Source: Dryas octopetala (Eukaryota; Streptophyta; Magnoliopsida; Rosales; Rosaceae). From it: DNA of 64,000 nt. Numbering within the stretch: position 1 is the first letter of the stretch; every line of letters begins with the position of its first letter. Positions 46,408 through 58,934 of this stretch are shown in pieces. A model generated the notes under the pieces. It was not told the origin of the DNA and did not search any database. It was given only the letters and a program-made list of their open reading frames with translations. The stretch lies in the NCBI GenBank assembly GCA_963921425.1, contig OY992835.1, positions 15,066,001 to 15,130,000 on the forward strand, given 5' to 3'. Both the position numbers and the translations under genes were made by a program.

Positions 46408-49239
46408 TTAGAAATTTCTTTTGTTATACTTAATCTGCCAAATCTCAACATCATTTCCTCTATCATACTCTCTCACATACTGAGGAATCTGTGTAATGTC
46501 TATGCATTTGCCCACAAAGCAAGGCATTGAACCACATTCAAGGCCTTCAGAATCTGCATCATCAATTCAAAACCCAAATTATAAGCCGAACAGATAGAAA
46601 AATAAAGAGCTCATGAATCATGATATAGGTGCATCTTGATGCATGAAATTGCTTACCCCCCTCTAACTGGAAAAAGCTTCGGAAATGTAAATAACCATTT
46701 GCAACAACATCAAGATCATCAAGACTGAAGTTGTAGCGCTTTTCCAATGCCAAGTATAGCACCTAAGAAACAAAAAACGAACTGTCATTTATTTGAACAG
46801 CATATGATGGACGAAAGGAGTTATCACCCTCACTGGCAACTATTCTATTCATGATCAAGCTCACTTCATATACCCATATAACGGTTGCTTCAAATCTTAA
46901 ACTTTCGGATATTAAAGGCAAGCAGGATCCCTATAAAAAAACACATAAAGGCACACAGAACAAAGTCCCAGAATACTGTCCAGCCATGATACTTGCTATT
47001 CCCCATTACCGAAATTTCTAGCAAGTTGGCGTGTACCTTTTCTGAACCCAGAGACATTAATCTCTCTACAGTACTGAAAAATGCATCTGTCAGGTCATCA
47101 CTGTAGATTACATCTGCAGCTACAAGCAGAGAAGCTTCCTGGGCTGCTTCAACTTCTGAAAATGTCCAGGAATACCTAGGTGACATCATTAAAAACTGAT
47201 TTATGTTTCCCAATAAATGATGTTACTGAAAAGAAAAAATGATATTAGGATATTAAAACAGTGTTAACTGTAAAGTACATTACTGAGAATAACACCAGCA
47301 AAGGGAATATATTAGCAAAGTATAAGAAGTTAGCGAAAATGAATATGCTATTAGTGTCAACAAAATTCAACTTGTTGCAACAAAAATTCAAAGTAGATAC
47401 ATAATTTTCACCTTTTACCCAGGGAGGATTCTTCTAGGGTCATTCTTGGGGGCCAGGGATTCATCCAATCAAGTTCACATACATGAACTGTAGCTTGATG
47501 ACTGAACAGTTCAGAATTAAGGTCGACATTCTTAGCACAGTTGTCAAGGATCTCATTTCCATGGTCTGACACAGAGGGCATCCAACCAGCAGTTTGAATT
47601 GGATGACTCAAATAAGTATATCTGACATAATTATTCACAGAACTCATTGAATACAATCATAAAATTCAATGAAACCATCAACTTCAATTCCAAAGCCTAG
47701 TGGTATACACTGAAGTGATCAAACACCCCTTTAAAAGGGACACTGTTTCAGACACCTATTTGAAAATAACAATTTGAAAAAATTCTAAAACTTTCAAGGA
47801 ACAAAATGACATGAATAACGAGCAATATTCAGTAAGTGCAAGGTCACTATACCTGTTATAAACACTGTTTTAGCAACACGTGCAAGTAGTACACCCACCA
47901 ACCCTGGTGAAGACATGAAATAAAATTCATGTCATTCGACATATAGACTATATAGTGATGTCTCAAATGATGGCAGTTAAATCTTTAATGAGGTTGTTAA
48001 AGTCTCGAATGAATTTGTAGCATTGACACCACAAAAATTGTATATATTTAGATGGTATTTTTTGAAGCAATCAAGGTCAGAGCCAATAATTTAGATGAAT
48101 GATTCCCACTGAATGGTCCACAGTGTACAGAACCAATGCCAGGCCAAAAATAATCTAACCAGCTCCAGTTGTTCTTCATAAGGATGTATCATGATAACAT
48201 AAAACTAAGACAGGTACTAAGGATCAATGCACCTGTACCAGCACCAAGTTCTAACGAGACAATTCCATGAAGTTCGGATGATGAAAACATCTTATGCAGC
48301 AAAAAATCAGATAATACAAGTTCTGCTCTCCACACCTGAGGGGAAAAACAAGATTCAGTATGAATACATAGCAAATAAACCATACTTCCAAAGAATTAAA
48401 AAAAAAAAAAAAAAACCAACAACAACAAAATTTACCTGCAAACCAACACTTGGAATTGATGACGTGATATTATGCTGGATGGTCACTCTATAAATCTGAG
48501 TAGATAATTCTGCACATTTTCATGGAAAAATATGTAATAAAAACAAAACAAAACCATCAAAATGATCTTCAAAAACAAAATATCATCTTTTATTTGGTAA
48601 GAATTGCTGGTTTTGGTTAGTGCGAAAAATCGAAACAAATCAAACAACACAAGTATGCAGTCATGCAGGCATACACAAAGGCACATACATGCACTGCTGC
48701 ACATGCTCATTTTAATATACAACTAATCAAGTAAGTCTATCTTAAGCATTAATCCAAATCCCAAACCTGCTCACTGAGCAATTGGGTTTAAGTCTTTAAG
48801 ATCATAAATGTAAGCAAACATGACATAACATAACATTACCATGCAAAGGCCTCAAAACCCAAAAAATAAAAACAAAAATAAAAGCAATATGTGTGAGTGA
48901 CAAGTGAGAACTTACTGTTGCGTCTAGGAAGAAGAAGATCACCATCCTCATCGAAGCTAAGCATTTGCTTTGAGGGCTCAGCTTCTATGCCCAAGTGATT
49001 GTGTTAGATAGAGGCTCAGAGCTTGCAATTTTTCGTTGAATAAAAAAAAAAAAAATGAAACAGAGGTCAGAGAGATTGAATTCAATACCAGGTTGTGGGA
49101 CGGAGAAGGTGAAGTAGGAAATGTGGGGTCCACAGAAACCAGGTGGGCAGCCCAAGTGTACTTCGCTCATCACCTGCTCTTCCTCCTCTGATTCTCCGCG
49201 GTTCATTTGCCCTATCATCTCGACCGGCCCTTCTTCCAT
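46408..49239 (-). CDS. METTL22-like SAM-dependent methyltransferase
   Basis: Nine exons (minus): 49089-49239, 48916-48984, 48436-48509, 48233-48335, 47853-47903, 47412-47565, 47037-47175, 46657-46762 and 46408-46544. They close exactly to 327 residues. Recognisable blocks: SEVHLGCPPGF, DEDGDLLLPRR, SVGLQVWRAE, SAM-binding motif I LELGAGTG (about residues 125-132), the ELDWM acidic block, AADVIYSDDL (motif of family-16 lysine methyltransferases), LALEKRYNFS and a final DVEIWQIK. It belongs to the METTL21/22 seven-beta-strand protein methyltransferases; human METTL22 methylates KIN17, the plant substrate is not known to me. The start is the Met of MEEGPVEMIGQ; a second Met (SEVHLG) lies 23 codons on. 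All splice sites are GT/AG. Confidence 0.9.
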
Positions 49240-49299
49240 TGACACTGATCTAGCTAAGAAACGAAAACCTAACCCTAATTGCGGTGTTCCTCTGGAAAA

Positions 49300-49410
49300 G
49301 AGGGTTCGAATCCTTGGCCAAACAACAAAAAAAAAAAAAATAGAGGGTTCGAATCCTTGGCCAAACAAAAAAAAAAAAAGAAAAAAAAAGAGGGTTCGAA
49401 TCTTCGAAAC
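49300..49410. repeat. Three tandem B-box-like units upstream of METTL22-like gene
   Basis: The unit GAGGGTTCGAATCCTTGGCC followed by AAACAA and an A-run appears at about 49300, 49343 and 49390 (the third changes after GGTTCGAATC). GGTTCGAATCC equals the RNA polymerase III B-box consensus. With the A-tails this looks like tandem 3' ends of a tRNA-derived SINE, or slippage of one such end. Confidence 0.7.
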
Positions 49411-50121
49411 GATGCGTTTTGGGATTACGAGCAGAAGGCAGAGAATTTGCAAAATCACTCTGTTCAATTTACTCAAAAGGGCAAAATAAACCCTTACAAA
49501 AAACCTATTTAATTATAAAAATTTCCAATATGTCTATTCATCAAGCTATAGAAATAAATAGACCCAAAATGGATCCAGATTTGAATAAATGAAACACTAC
49601 TAGAAACAAAATTTGATACATAAATTTAGTTAAAAAAATTTGAAAAATAAATTTACTGAACAAAATTTGATACATAAATCTAGTGAAAAGAATTTAATAC
49701 ATGAATTTAGACTATTTAGTGCATGAAAGAGTCTTTTTAAAAAGAATTAATTATTCCATGTGTATCATTCATGTTAATGTTATTGTTGGAATCCAATAAA
49801 ACCAAAGTTAGGTGTCACTAAAATCTACTATTCAATGAGCATGAAATAAAGATGGACTGTAAAGAATATGATCCAAATTTATATCTAAGATAGTGGTAGG
49901 TTCTGAACCCTCAAGTTCAGCCATGAAATTTTGGGATTTTTACAATGTAATGATCAGAAAACTAATGAATGAAATCTTGTAAGGGATGGCAATGTGGAAG
50001 AAACTAATGAATGAATCTTTCCTTATAAGGTAGAGAAGATGATAATGGACACATCCACCTAAAGAGACACTTCTAATGCCAATCCATCACACTCTAGGCA
50101 GCTTAATTAGCTTGTCTTCTT
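49411..50121. other. Intergenic
   Basis: AT-rich spacer. A direct repeat TTTGATACATAAAT[T/C]TAG occurs at about 49611 and 49667. The end is the IST1-like 3' UTR. Confidence 0.4.
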
Positions 50122-53100
50122 CTATTTTCCTCTAAGAGCTGCAATCCGAGCTACCAATTCATCATACTCCGGTAGCTTAGGGTGCACGTGTGCATCTGGC
50201 TGCAAGGACCTGGCTCGACCAGGCCTATTCGTTTCCTCAGTTGCAGTTGTTGGCTCTGGTGGGAGAGATGCTGCTCTGGCCTGTGGCCAGTTAGATCTTC
50301 TGCTTCTATGCCTTGTGGATTCACCAGTATCATCATCATCATCATCTCCTTGATTCAAACAAGGCTTCACCTGGCTCGACTTGTAGGGTGACTGCTTCTT
50401 ACTGTAATGCATCAAAAGCCCGTCCATTATCCTCTCTTCTTCATCCCTCGAATTACCATCATTACTGCCAAGATTTTCGCGACCTGGTGGTGGTTTCAAG
50501 TTGTTCCTCCTGACTGATTTTGGTTTCGAATCATCTTTGGCAACATCAGTAGGCTGATCTTTTTCCTTCTCAACATGATCTGTTCCCTTTTTTTCGGGTT
50601 TTGGTTTGTAGTAAGGGGGTGGAATAAATCTATAGTCGAAGGGCGTCCTGTTATCTGCTTCATCCTCGGATCTGCTTCCTACTGAACTTGAAGAATTCTT
50701 TGGGAAATTCGGGGACATGTCTGCTGTTGTTGTTTCATCTTCGCTTGCATAAGAGGCATCCTTGCTTGCATGAGATGTATAGTCATCTTCACTTCCTACT
50801 GATGCTGCATCCTGGTTTTTTCTCTTCGGAAATGCATCGTCCTTCCTTTTATGTGGCTTGAACATTTCATCATCATCATCATTGTCACTCAGAGAAGCAC
50901 ACTTGCTATGGCCCTGCTGAAAAGTCATATAGGTTTCAAAGAGGAGTATCAGTGATCGAGAAGAGAGACCATAAAAAGCAATTCCAAAATACAGAATGGC
51001 CGAACAGAAAAACAGGATAGAGGGAAAGATTTGGCATCTAAGCTAATTTTCAAGGTCTAAATCAAAGTTTACTCTTGAACATCTTTCCATAAATGTAGAA
51101 GTAATATAGAGATAGGCTTACTTGGTCAATTGCAGGTGGTGTATACAGTTTCTGTTCCAAAGCCTTAGAATCCCATTCAATTGAGAATTCTTTTGCTATG
51201 TCATGCATCAACTGAACCTTCATCTCCTTTGTAGGAGGCTTTCTCCTCAACCTCTCCACAAACTAAGCATACACAATCAATTGGGTCAGACTAGAAATAA
51301 ACCTATAACATATATAATTATGCAAGTTGTGAATTATTATTACCTCTTTATTCAGAAAAGGTTCAAGGGAATTTCCATATCTTTCAGTAAACATATTTCT
51401 CAGGTCACGCAGTTCTGGCAGATCAGAAAATCTTGCTGCAGCATACATCAAAGATGGAACAGCTTCCCTGCATTCCTCAGGACACTCCCTACAAAAATAA
51501 ATTAATAGAAGTCAATCAAACTAATGCATACACCAGGAGACATGTATGGCATTGATAGTTTACTCTGCCAAAGAAAGCAAGAAATATTACTTTGGAAGCC
51601 GCACGTACCTCTGATTTTGCATGAGAGAAAGATGACTTGAGATGCATTCAACAAAATTCTCAATTAAATCATAGCAGGCAGAGATATTTTGCTCAACCAG
51701 ATATCCTTCAGCCTGCTTCACCAATTTTGAAGGAGTTAAGAGCATTGAATAATGTAAAATGATTTGGAGGCTTTGTGAGTGAACAACTGCCAAAAGTATA
51801 TATGCAAATCATGGATCATCAGCTATGCTGCAATAGGTGAGTAATCTTCATTCAATATGCATGCATTCAACATTCAATATGTTACTACAAGGAAGGTAAA
51901 TACATCACATTTTGGGCAGGTTGATGTTAAATTGGGTGGTTGGAGATGGAGAATTGACCCCTTCAAGACCTACCAATCTAAATCCCAAAAATGTCTCTCT
52001 TTTTTTTAATAAAGGCTCCAGCTTATGTTCCATTTACTTTTTAATCAGGTAAAGAAAGTGAGAGCAAACCCATTAATTGCTAACATAACTCATTCAAGCA
52101 AGAGATCAAGGGAAGAGTCATGGCTAACCAATTGGAAACAAAGTGATAAAGATAAAGACAGGTATAAATTAAAGACACAAAACCAAGATAAAAGACAAGC
52201 ATAGAAGAAACCAAGGCACAGAAATCCATATGTGTGCCAACACTCAGACTGATGATGACCTAGCATCTCTATCTCTATCTAGGTGATTTTACCATTTCAA
52301 TTGGCCAATATTACAGAAGTTGGAATTGTCTACAGGTAAAGCAAGCAACTATTTCTAATGAAGGCTAAAATTGGATCACATGCCCCATGCATACTTATTA
52401 TGCAATACAGATGGGTGCCACCCCCATATAGAATGATTTATGAGTAAAGAGAGGGCATGAAATGCATGATCAACATGAGGGTACATGTCATGGTGCATGG
52501 ATGAAACATGTGAGCCAATTAGTGGCAACAGCAAAACAGGGCCCCACAATGAGTTGTTTTAGCTTCTTTACTAAGACAATTAGAACCGTGAGATATTCGA
52601 TCATCTCTCTGCTCTGCATGTGTGTATGTATGTGATGCATTGTGCATGTGCATATCCGGATGATGATGGTGATGATGAGGATTGAGGGGCTTTATCAAAT
52701 GACAAATGGAAGCAAGAATAGCAATTATAGCATGCCGCCATCACCGAAATGATAAAAGCCAAGCAAATAGATAATCATCTAAATTAATTATAAAAATAAA
52801 TAAAAGAAAAAAAATTAAACTAAACAAAAAACTGAAAAAGCATGAGGCAGGGCATGAAAGAAGCCTTTTGGCCCAAAAAAAAGGGCTTGAGGAAATTATA
52901 TTATTTTTGCAGGCCACACAAAACCATAAAAACTAGCAACAAAAATTAAAACACAAACAAAAAGAAACAAATAAAAAAACTAACCAAGAACCAAAGCTAA
53001 TCAAAAAACCAAGAACAAGATTAAACTTGTATAACAAGAAACTTACCCTGCCATAGGCATTGGTGTCAAGGCCACTCCTGAGAAGATCCGCAATATCATT

Positions 53101-53358
53101 CTTCAAATACTTCTGCACAGCGTTCCTCTTCTTCTTTATGGTCTCAAGCCTCAGCTTCGTGATCTTTATATCAGATTTGCTGCATATCAAAAAGACCCAA
53201 AATCAGAAACAAAAACAAATGTGAAAAAAAGAAGAAGAAACAGGAAGCCAAATTCTGTACAATGAATGAAGAAACAAACAAACAGAAATACGTGACTTGG
53301 GTTTGTTTGTGCCAAACCTTTTAGTGTAAAATTTCGACTTTCTGAACCCCCTCAACAT
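50122..53358 (-). CDS. IST1-like ESCRT-III regulator
   Basis: Six exons (minus) 53318-53358, 53047-53179, 51609-51712, 51344-51488, 51122-51262 and 50122-50913 join to 451 residues. The N-terminal IST1 (DUF292) domain spans about residues 1-185 (LKNDIADLLRSGLDTNAYGR, CYDLIENFVECI, EAVPSLMYAAARF, ELRDLRNMFTERYG). A long acidic, Ser-rich disordered linker follows, then a C-terminal LPEYDELVARIAALRGK that fits an MIT-interacting motif. IST1 binds VPS4 and LIP5/CHMP1 and helps close multivesicular bodies. Intron 2 is long (1.33 kb). The last acceptor is a CAGCAG tandem, so one Gln may be included or skipped. Confidence 0.9.
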
Positions 53359-54275
53359 CTTGAGGTCTGTGAATTGAGGAAATTCACACAAGCTGGTGAA
53401 TGGGGAAAGATGAAATGAAACTGGGTTTGAAAAAGAAAGAGCGAAGGTTGTGATTAATGGGTTAACTAACTTCCTACGAATGCAACAATATTAAGGAAAA
53501 GAATGAGTGAGAGATTGAAAACAATGGGGTTGAGGGTCACGCCCAGAATCGGCAATGTTCAAGAAGCCCAGGAGGAAAGAAAGCAAATGGGTCTGTTTTT
53601 TCTGATAGAAAGAAAACTGAAGAATCGGGTTATTTCAGCAAATGGGTTCAAATGTAGCTTCAGAAACTCAGAGACATATATATATATATTGGCAGCTAGA
53701 ATTCTGAAAAAATGAAAAATGTGGGTTTTTGCCACTTGGGTTTTCTCAGTCTGTCTCTGTGCCTCCCGGGAACATGTAAAAGTAGCGCGGTGTTTATACA
53801 AAAGTGGGTGCTATAAAAGCAAAAATTACCTGGATTACCAGATACAGTTGACCAAAATATGAAGGGTAATTTGGGAAGATAATTTTAGGTTGAAGCTGCA
53901 GGCCTATCGGTTAATGTTTGATGTGGGCAGTGAAACTCAAACCGCGGGAAACCAACCGTCGAGAATTTAGCGCTTGTAATCATTTTTGCTCTATTTACCA
54001 AATTATTAGCATAGTATTTATTAATTTAATTTTTTCCGCTATAAAATTAATTTAACTACTCATTAAAGTTATTCATGAAATCATGTAGCAGCTTTTTATT
54101 TATTTACTTACTTTTGGCTCATTTTATATTTTTATTTATTTATTAAAAGTAAAATTACTCTGACACATTATTTAGTAAACAAATTTAATATACATAATAT
54201 TATTGTTAAAATTGGTTGCTCGAAATTTCAAATTCATGTAAATTAGAACATAAAACAAAAAAATATATATAATTA
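53359..54275. other. Intergenic
   Basis: The IST1-like promoter and 5' UTR, a short (TA)n at 53678-53689, then AT-rich spacer. No gene is supported. Confidence 0.45.
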
Positions 54276-55019
54276 TTGTTATCTGTTTGAGAAATTGTTT
54301 GACCTTTTAATGGTAAAGAGGAAAGAACAATTATGCGGAAAAGGGGAAACAAATAATGTATGCACTATTGACCGAAAAAAAAAAAAAAAAGGTATACACT
54401 AGATTATTAGCCAAAATGTTGCTAAATTTGTGAGATAAGGAAACAAAAAATGTGTAGTAACCCGTTAATAGTTGTCCCTTGCTTAACGGGCCTTGCATGA
54501 TGGAAGTTTTCAAGTACAATCTTTTTTTTTTTTTTTTTGTGGCCATAAATACCAAATCTTTAAACACGGAAACTTTATCCATTTTAGTGTGACTCTTACA
54601 ATTTTGTTATTGTTGTTGTTATCTGTTGAGAAATTGTTTGACCTTTTTCTTTCCTCTTTACCATTAAAAGGGCAAATAATATATTGTTGTTGTTATCTGT
54701 TTGAGAAATTTTTTGACCTTTTAATGATAAAGAAGAAAGAACAAATCTGCGGAAAAGGGGAGACAGATAAGGTATGCACTATTAACCAAAAAAAACAAAA
54801 AACTATGCACTAGATTATTAGCCAAAATGTTGCTAAATTTTTTAGATAAGGAAACAAAAAATGTGTAGTAACCCGATAATAGCTGTCCCTTGCTTAACGG
54901 ACCTTGCATGATGGAAGTTTTCAAGTACCAAATTTTTTTTTTCTTTTTGTGGTCATAAGTACCAAATCTTTAAACAAGGAAACTTTATCCATTTCAGTGT
55001 GACTCTTACAATTTTGTTT
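54276..55019. repeat. Two tandem copies of a unit of about 410 bp
   Basis: Copy 1 (54276-54609) and copy 2 (54690-55019) share long stretches such as TTAGCCAAAATGTTGCTAAA and TGCATGATGGAAGTTTTCAA. The junction 54610-54670 holds a third partial copy of the unit start (GTTATCTGTTGAGAAATTG) joined to an inverted piece (CTTTCCTCTTTACCATTAAA). Confidence 0.9.
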
Positions 55020-56109
55020 TGCTCAAACAATGAATAATTTTAAGTCTTTTTGGTTGTGAAAGAATTGAATTACCTAAAAAAATTGAGAAGACCGAGATTA
55101 GAATCTAGATGGTCGAATGTATATTCTCAACCTAGAATCGACAAAGATTAAAATTAGAGTTTAGCGATTGAAGTGTATAAAATTAAATGAGTGGTAGTTC
55201 GGTCTAAAATAGACATAAATAAAAAATATTAACTGTTTAGAACTTGAATTAAAATTGTAAACACTTAATGCATCAAGAGTGAAAAAGAAAGGTTTAGATA
55301 CCTAATCAAAAAAATAGGAGACCTAAACGTCAAGTTGGATTGGTTTTTCTTCTTTTTTTTTTTTTTTTGTTAAGGGGTTTTTTCTTTAGCCAATTAGTTT
55401 AGGGTTGAACTTACCTAGTCTGATGTTAAACTATTATGCTCAAATAGAACTTGTGGTTTTGGCCATAAAAAAAAGTTTAAAATATAAAACTTATGGTTGT
55501 GGTTCTGAGTGTCTTTTCATACAATATAGTAATCCTTCACAATAATTGGGATTGTATGGTTGACCATTATACTATGAATAAATTAAGGTTGTCCCTTAAG
55601 GAGAATTGAGTTTAGTCTTTCAAGTACAATTGAATTATGATAGGATTAGAATTAAAAATAGCTTAGTGTTGAATTCCCTCCAATCCAATAAATAAATAAA
55701 TAAAAAGATTAGAACTGAATTATATGTAGAACAAACATCTATTTTGGCCTTGGATTATAAAAAAATACAATTATTTGGAGCAAAGCAAGAATATTTCTTG
55801 TTGAATTGATCATACTAAAAAACCATTGAGGGTTAGTAAATTCTCAAGCTAAATCTTCAATTGGGCTAAAGTATTAACTTTAATTTTAAAAAGTCTTTTT
55901 TTTATATGTTTGACGTGTTGAGGTATTGGTGTTTTACTTGTTGTAAAGCAAATAAACATGAAAGTGGGCCATGTATAAACCAATTGGTTGAATAATCAAA
56001 ATTCTCATTTTCATCAATTCATAGTTGGTTAACCCTTTTTTATTATTATTTTTTTCTGAATTTAGTTTTTTATTATTTTCAAAGTAGGAATAAATAAATT
56101 AAATAATGT
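55020..56109. other. Intergenic
   Basis: AT-rich spacer with homopolymer runs and a (TAAA)n at about 55690-55703. No gene is supported. Confidence 0.4.
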
Positions 56110-56330
56110 TATGTGAGGTAGCTTAATTTGGGGGCTTTTGGCCATAGTGTGCGTCCATTTGAAGCCAGCCGAAGTGGTGAGCATCCAGGTGTCAGAATTG
56201 CAGCTACCAAGAGCATGTTTGCGTGAAACAAGCGAAAGCGAGTCATGCAGCCCCTTGTGACCCGCTGGAAAAGTGCCCAATCTTATTATCACACAGCTGT
56301 GAGCAACATCAATATATGCCTTCTGGCATA
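56110..56330. other. Unexplained GC-richer island
   Basis: About 220 bp with near-balanced base composition inside strongly AT-rich DNA. On the minus strand it keeps an open frame of 90 codons (56062-56334) that matches no family I know. I find no strong hairpin. It could be a short exon, a non-coding RNA or a transposon fragment; I make no functional call. Confidence 0.3.
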
Positions 56331-58302
56331 GCATATATAATATATTGCCATTAATTTGCCCATTAATTAGCTCATGCTCGATCCTAATGTAGGGTTAGAC
56401 TGGTCTTGAGATTTCCCAAGTGTGACATCAAACATAAATATTTATATAATTGCGGTTTAATATGATATATAAAGAGTCTATAAAATTTAATTAGAGGTCT
56501 TAAATATTCGAGGGTTAAAGGCAATTGCGCACCTTCGCTTCACTCTTCTTGTAACTGACCTGCCCAAATATTAGTAATTTGCCTTCTTTATATTCTCTCC
56601 AACAATTCTGAGCTTTTGTTACTTGTATTAACTCCACATTTGTTTAAATTGAAATATTCTCTTCTCAAATAATCTAATATGTTATATTATCAATTTTTAT
56701 TGCGGATCATTGAATAAGTGAATTATTAAGTCCAAAATGTCAAATTAAGAACCTAATAACATAATATATCATATATATATATATTTGCAAATTGCTTAAA
56801 ATGGTTTGTCATAAACGTGTTACTTATCTACCAAGAAAAAGCAAAGAAAAAAAAAAACAAAGGGATCTCTTGTCGATAAGAAAAGAAAAGCTAATGAAAG
56901 ACGAAGCTAGCCAGTGATTCTTTTGAACTTTTTGTAAGAAAAAAGGGTAAGAACTTTGGTTTTGCATGAGCAATGATTTTTTTTTTTTTTGCCAGGGTTT
57001 TGAGCAATGATTGTCACAAGAACGTACAATGGCAAAAAGGGTTAAACCACATGTAGTAGTAGGACTTTAGGGTTACAAAAAAGTTGTAACTTATAGAAGC
57101 AATCCCTATTTTTACCCAGATATAAATCTAGGTCAATTTCATGCAAACTCCCTCAGGTTTCAGCTTATTGCACTCGGACACTGGTCAAATCTAAAATCAT
57201 CAAAATCTGTTTTGTTGGTGACCATCATATATATATCCCAGCCGTTGTATCCTAGAGGAGCAAGGTCATTTAGAAAAATACAGCATTGACCACTATTGGC
57301 ACATTCGAACATGGATTAATTACATTGATCAATAATATTCAATTAATATGTTGGAAGATATTATGACTGGTCACTGTTTAGTCATGTGAGGTGTGAAGAA
57401 ATCATTATTATGGACCTACAAGAATCATGTGGTCTACCATAAAGTTTACAATCTCCAGTATAATTAGGGACAAGATCGAATTAGGGAACAATTAAGTTAG
57501 GGTCCAAGCTAGGGTTCCATCATAAACTTCAAATATATCCAATCTTTTGTGATAATTTTTAATTGGGACATGTGTGTGGAACCAGATGCACATAAAAATG
57601 GAGCTAGATCTCTTGTAGTTCAGCTATATCTCTGTTGTACCAAAATCTTGAGTACCTCAGCTCCCAAATTCACAATTTGCCACAATTTTGCTACATCTCT
57701 CTAATTTTCAAATCGCCAGTAAAATACTTGGCAAAAAATTATGAAATAAAAAAAGGAACAAAATATTCCGAAAAATTAAGAATATACTCTTGGTCTGAAT
57801 ACTATTTTATTATATTCTCAATTTCTTTATTATAATGGAAGTTGATACAACGTAAATTGGTAATGACCATATGCATGGTTACAGTTTATTTTTGTTAAGA
57901 TTTCTTGACTAGGCTGTCCAGTAGTTAAGAGTTCGAGTTTTGTGGGAGAGATATGTCTGTGCATGGTATATATAGCTAGTGGTGGACTAACCTAATAGAC
58001 AATATATTGGAGGATTTGGTGTGTATGGAGAAAATTAAGTCTATGCAATACACCTTGTGTCTTTTTTTATCAGGTGATGAGAGTAACGTACATAACAAAT
58101 ATAAATATCCGTATATGATATAAAAGTTTATAATTAATATATATTTTCCATCATTTTTTTAATTAGTGATTACCAAAAACAATATAAAATAGAAAAATCC
58201 TGAAAATTGAAAAAACCAAAATACCAAAACCAAAAAGTTTGGTCACATATGCTTAATTTTTTCCATACAAGACCCCAACAAAATAACAACTCCTTTAATT
58301 GC
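56331..58302. other. Intergenic
   Basis: AT-rich spacer with a (TA)n near 56770-56782 and poly-A and poly-T runs. No gene or clear repeat is supported. Confidence 0.4.
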
Positions 58303-58402
58303 TTGCCATTTCTTGTCATATGCACCAAATCCTTAAATTACTTGCCATTTCTTCCCATATGCACCAAAGGTTGCTTTCAATTTCCTCCCCATATGCACCA
58401 AA
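58303..58402 (+). promoter_or_regulatory. Three-fold promoter repeat of the phytocystatin gene
   Basis: The unit TTGCCATTTCTT..CATATG followed by CACCAAA occurs at 58303-58329, 58342-58368 and, more diverged, 58375-58402, all upstream of the TATA box. The invariant core is CATATGCACCAAA. Repeated cores at 34-39 base spacing suggest a multi-site binding region. Confidence 0.65.
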
Positions 58403-58449
58403 TCTCTAATTAATTGCTTGCATGCCTATTCTCACATGCAACCACCAGC

Positions 58450-58468
58450 TATATAAACCATGCATGCA
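58450..58468 (+). promoter_or_regulatory. TATA box and RY element of the phytocystatin gene
   Basis: TATATAAA at 58450-58457 is followed at once by CATGCATGCA (58459-58468), a double RY core (CATGCA). More CATGCA or GCATGC words lie at 58418-58425 and 58435-58440. RY elements are bound by B3 factors (ABI3, FUS3) in seeds; seed expression is an inference. The ATG follows about 100 bases after the TATA box. Confidence 0.65.
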
Positions 58469-58556
58469 CCAACAAATCCCTCCCTCGATCAGCAACACTT
58501 GAACTTTGACTACTAAGAAACCTAGTCAAGAAACTTGAACAAAAACCAAGTGCATC

Positions 58557-58934
58557 ATGAGTGCTCACTACTTCCTCCTTGCACTCTTTGCTCTCCTCTT
58601 TCCTCTGCTCACCATAGCGACTGAAGAAAATGCCCCTAGTCCTAGTACTCTGCTTGGTGCTTGGACGCCCATAAAGTACCTCAGTGACCCACATGTGAAA
58701 GAGATCGCAGAGTTTGCAGTTTCGGAGTACAATAAACGAGCTCAGAAGAGCTTGATCTTTATGACGGTGTTCAAGGGCGAGTCCCAAATTGAATCGGGGA
58801 CTGCTTATCGACTTTTCATTACAGTCAAGGATAGTCTACCTTACCCCGTGAATTATGAGGCTGTTGTCTTGGAGAAGCCTTTGGCCAAGTTTAAGAAATT
58901 GATCTCCTTTGTTCAATATCACAATCAATATTAG
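58557..58934 (+). CDS. Secreted phytocystatin with altered inhibitory loops
   Basis: A single-exon frame of 125 residues. Residues 1-21 form a signal peptide (hydrophobic YFLLALFALLFPLLTIA, cleavage before TEEN). The mature cystatin keeps the N-terminal Gly of LLGAWTPI (G34), the phytocystatin helix signature as IAEFAVSEYN (50-59) and the core strands. The first inhibitory hairpin reads QIESG (77-81) instead of QxVxG, placing Glu where a small hydrophobic residue sits, and the second hairpin has KPL (about 107-109) where active members have PW. Normal family members block papain-type proteases in the apoplast or seed storage tissue; this one may have weakened or changed specificity. The start is fixed by the signal peptide and upstream stop codons. 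Confidence 0.9.
   Translation: MSAHYFLLALFALLFPLLTIATEENAPSPSTLLGAWTPIKYLSDPHVKEIAEFAVSEYNKRAQKSLIFMTVFKGESQIESGTAYRLFITVKDSLPYPVNYEAVVLEKPLAKFKKLISFVQYHNQY

Noticed and set aside
48985-49476. Longer N-terminus for the METTL22-like protein (upstream of MEEGPVE)
   Set aside because: The upstream in-frame part is poly-Phe from A-runs in the B-box repeats and is not conserved; the family starts near MEEG or MSEVHLG.
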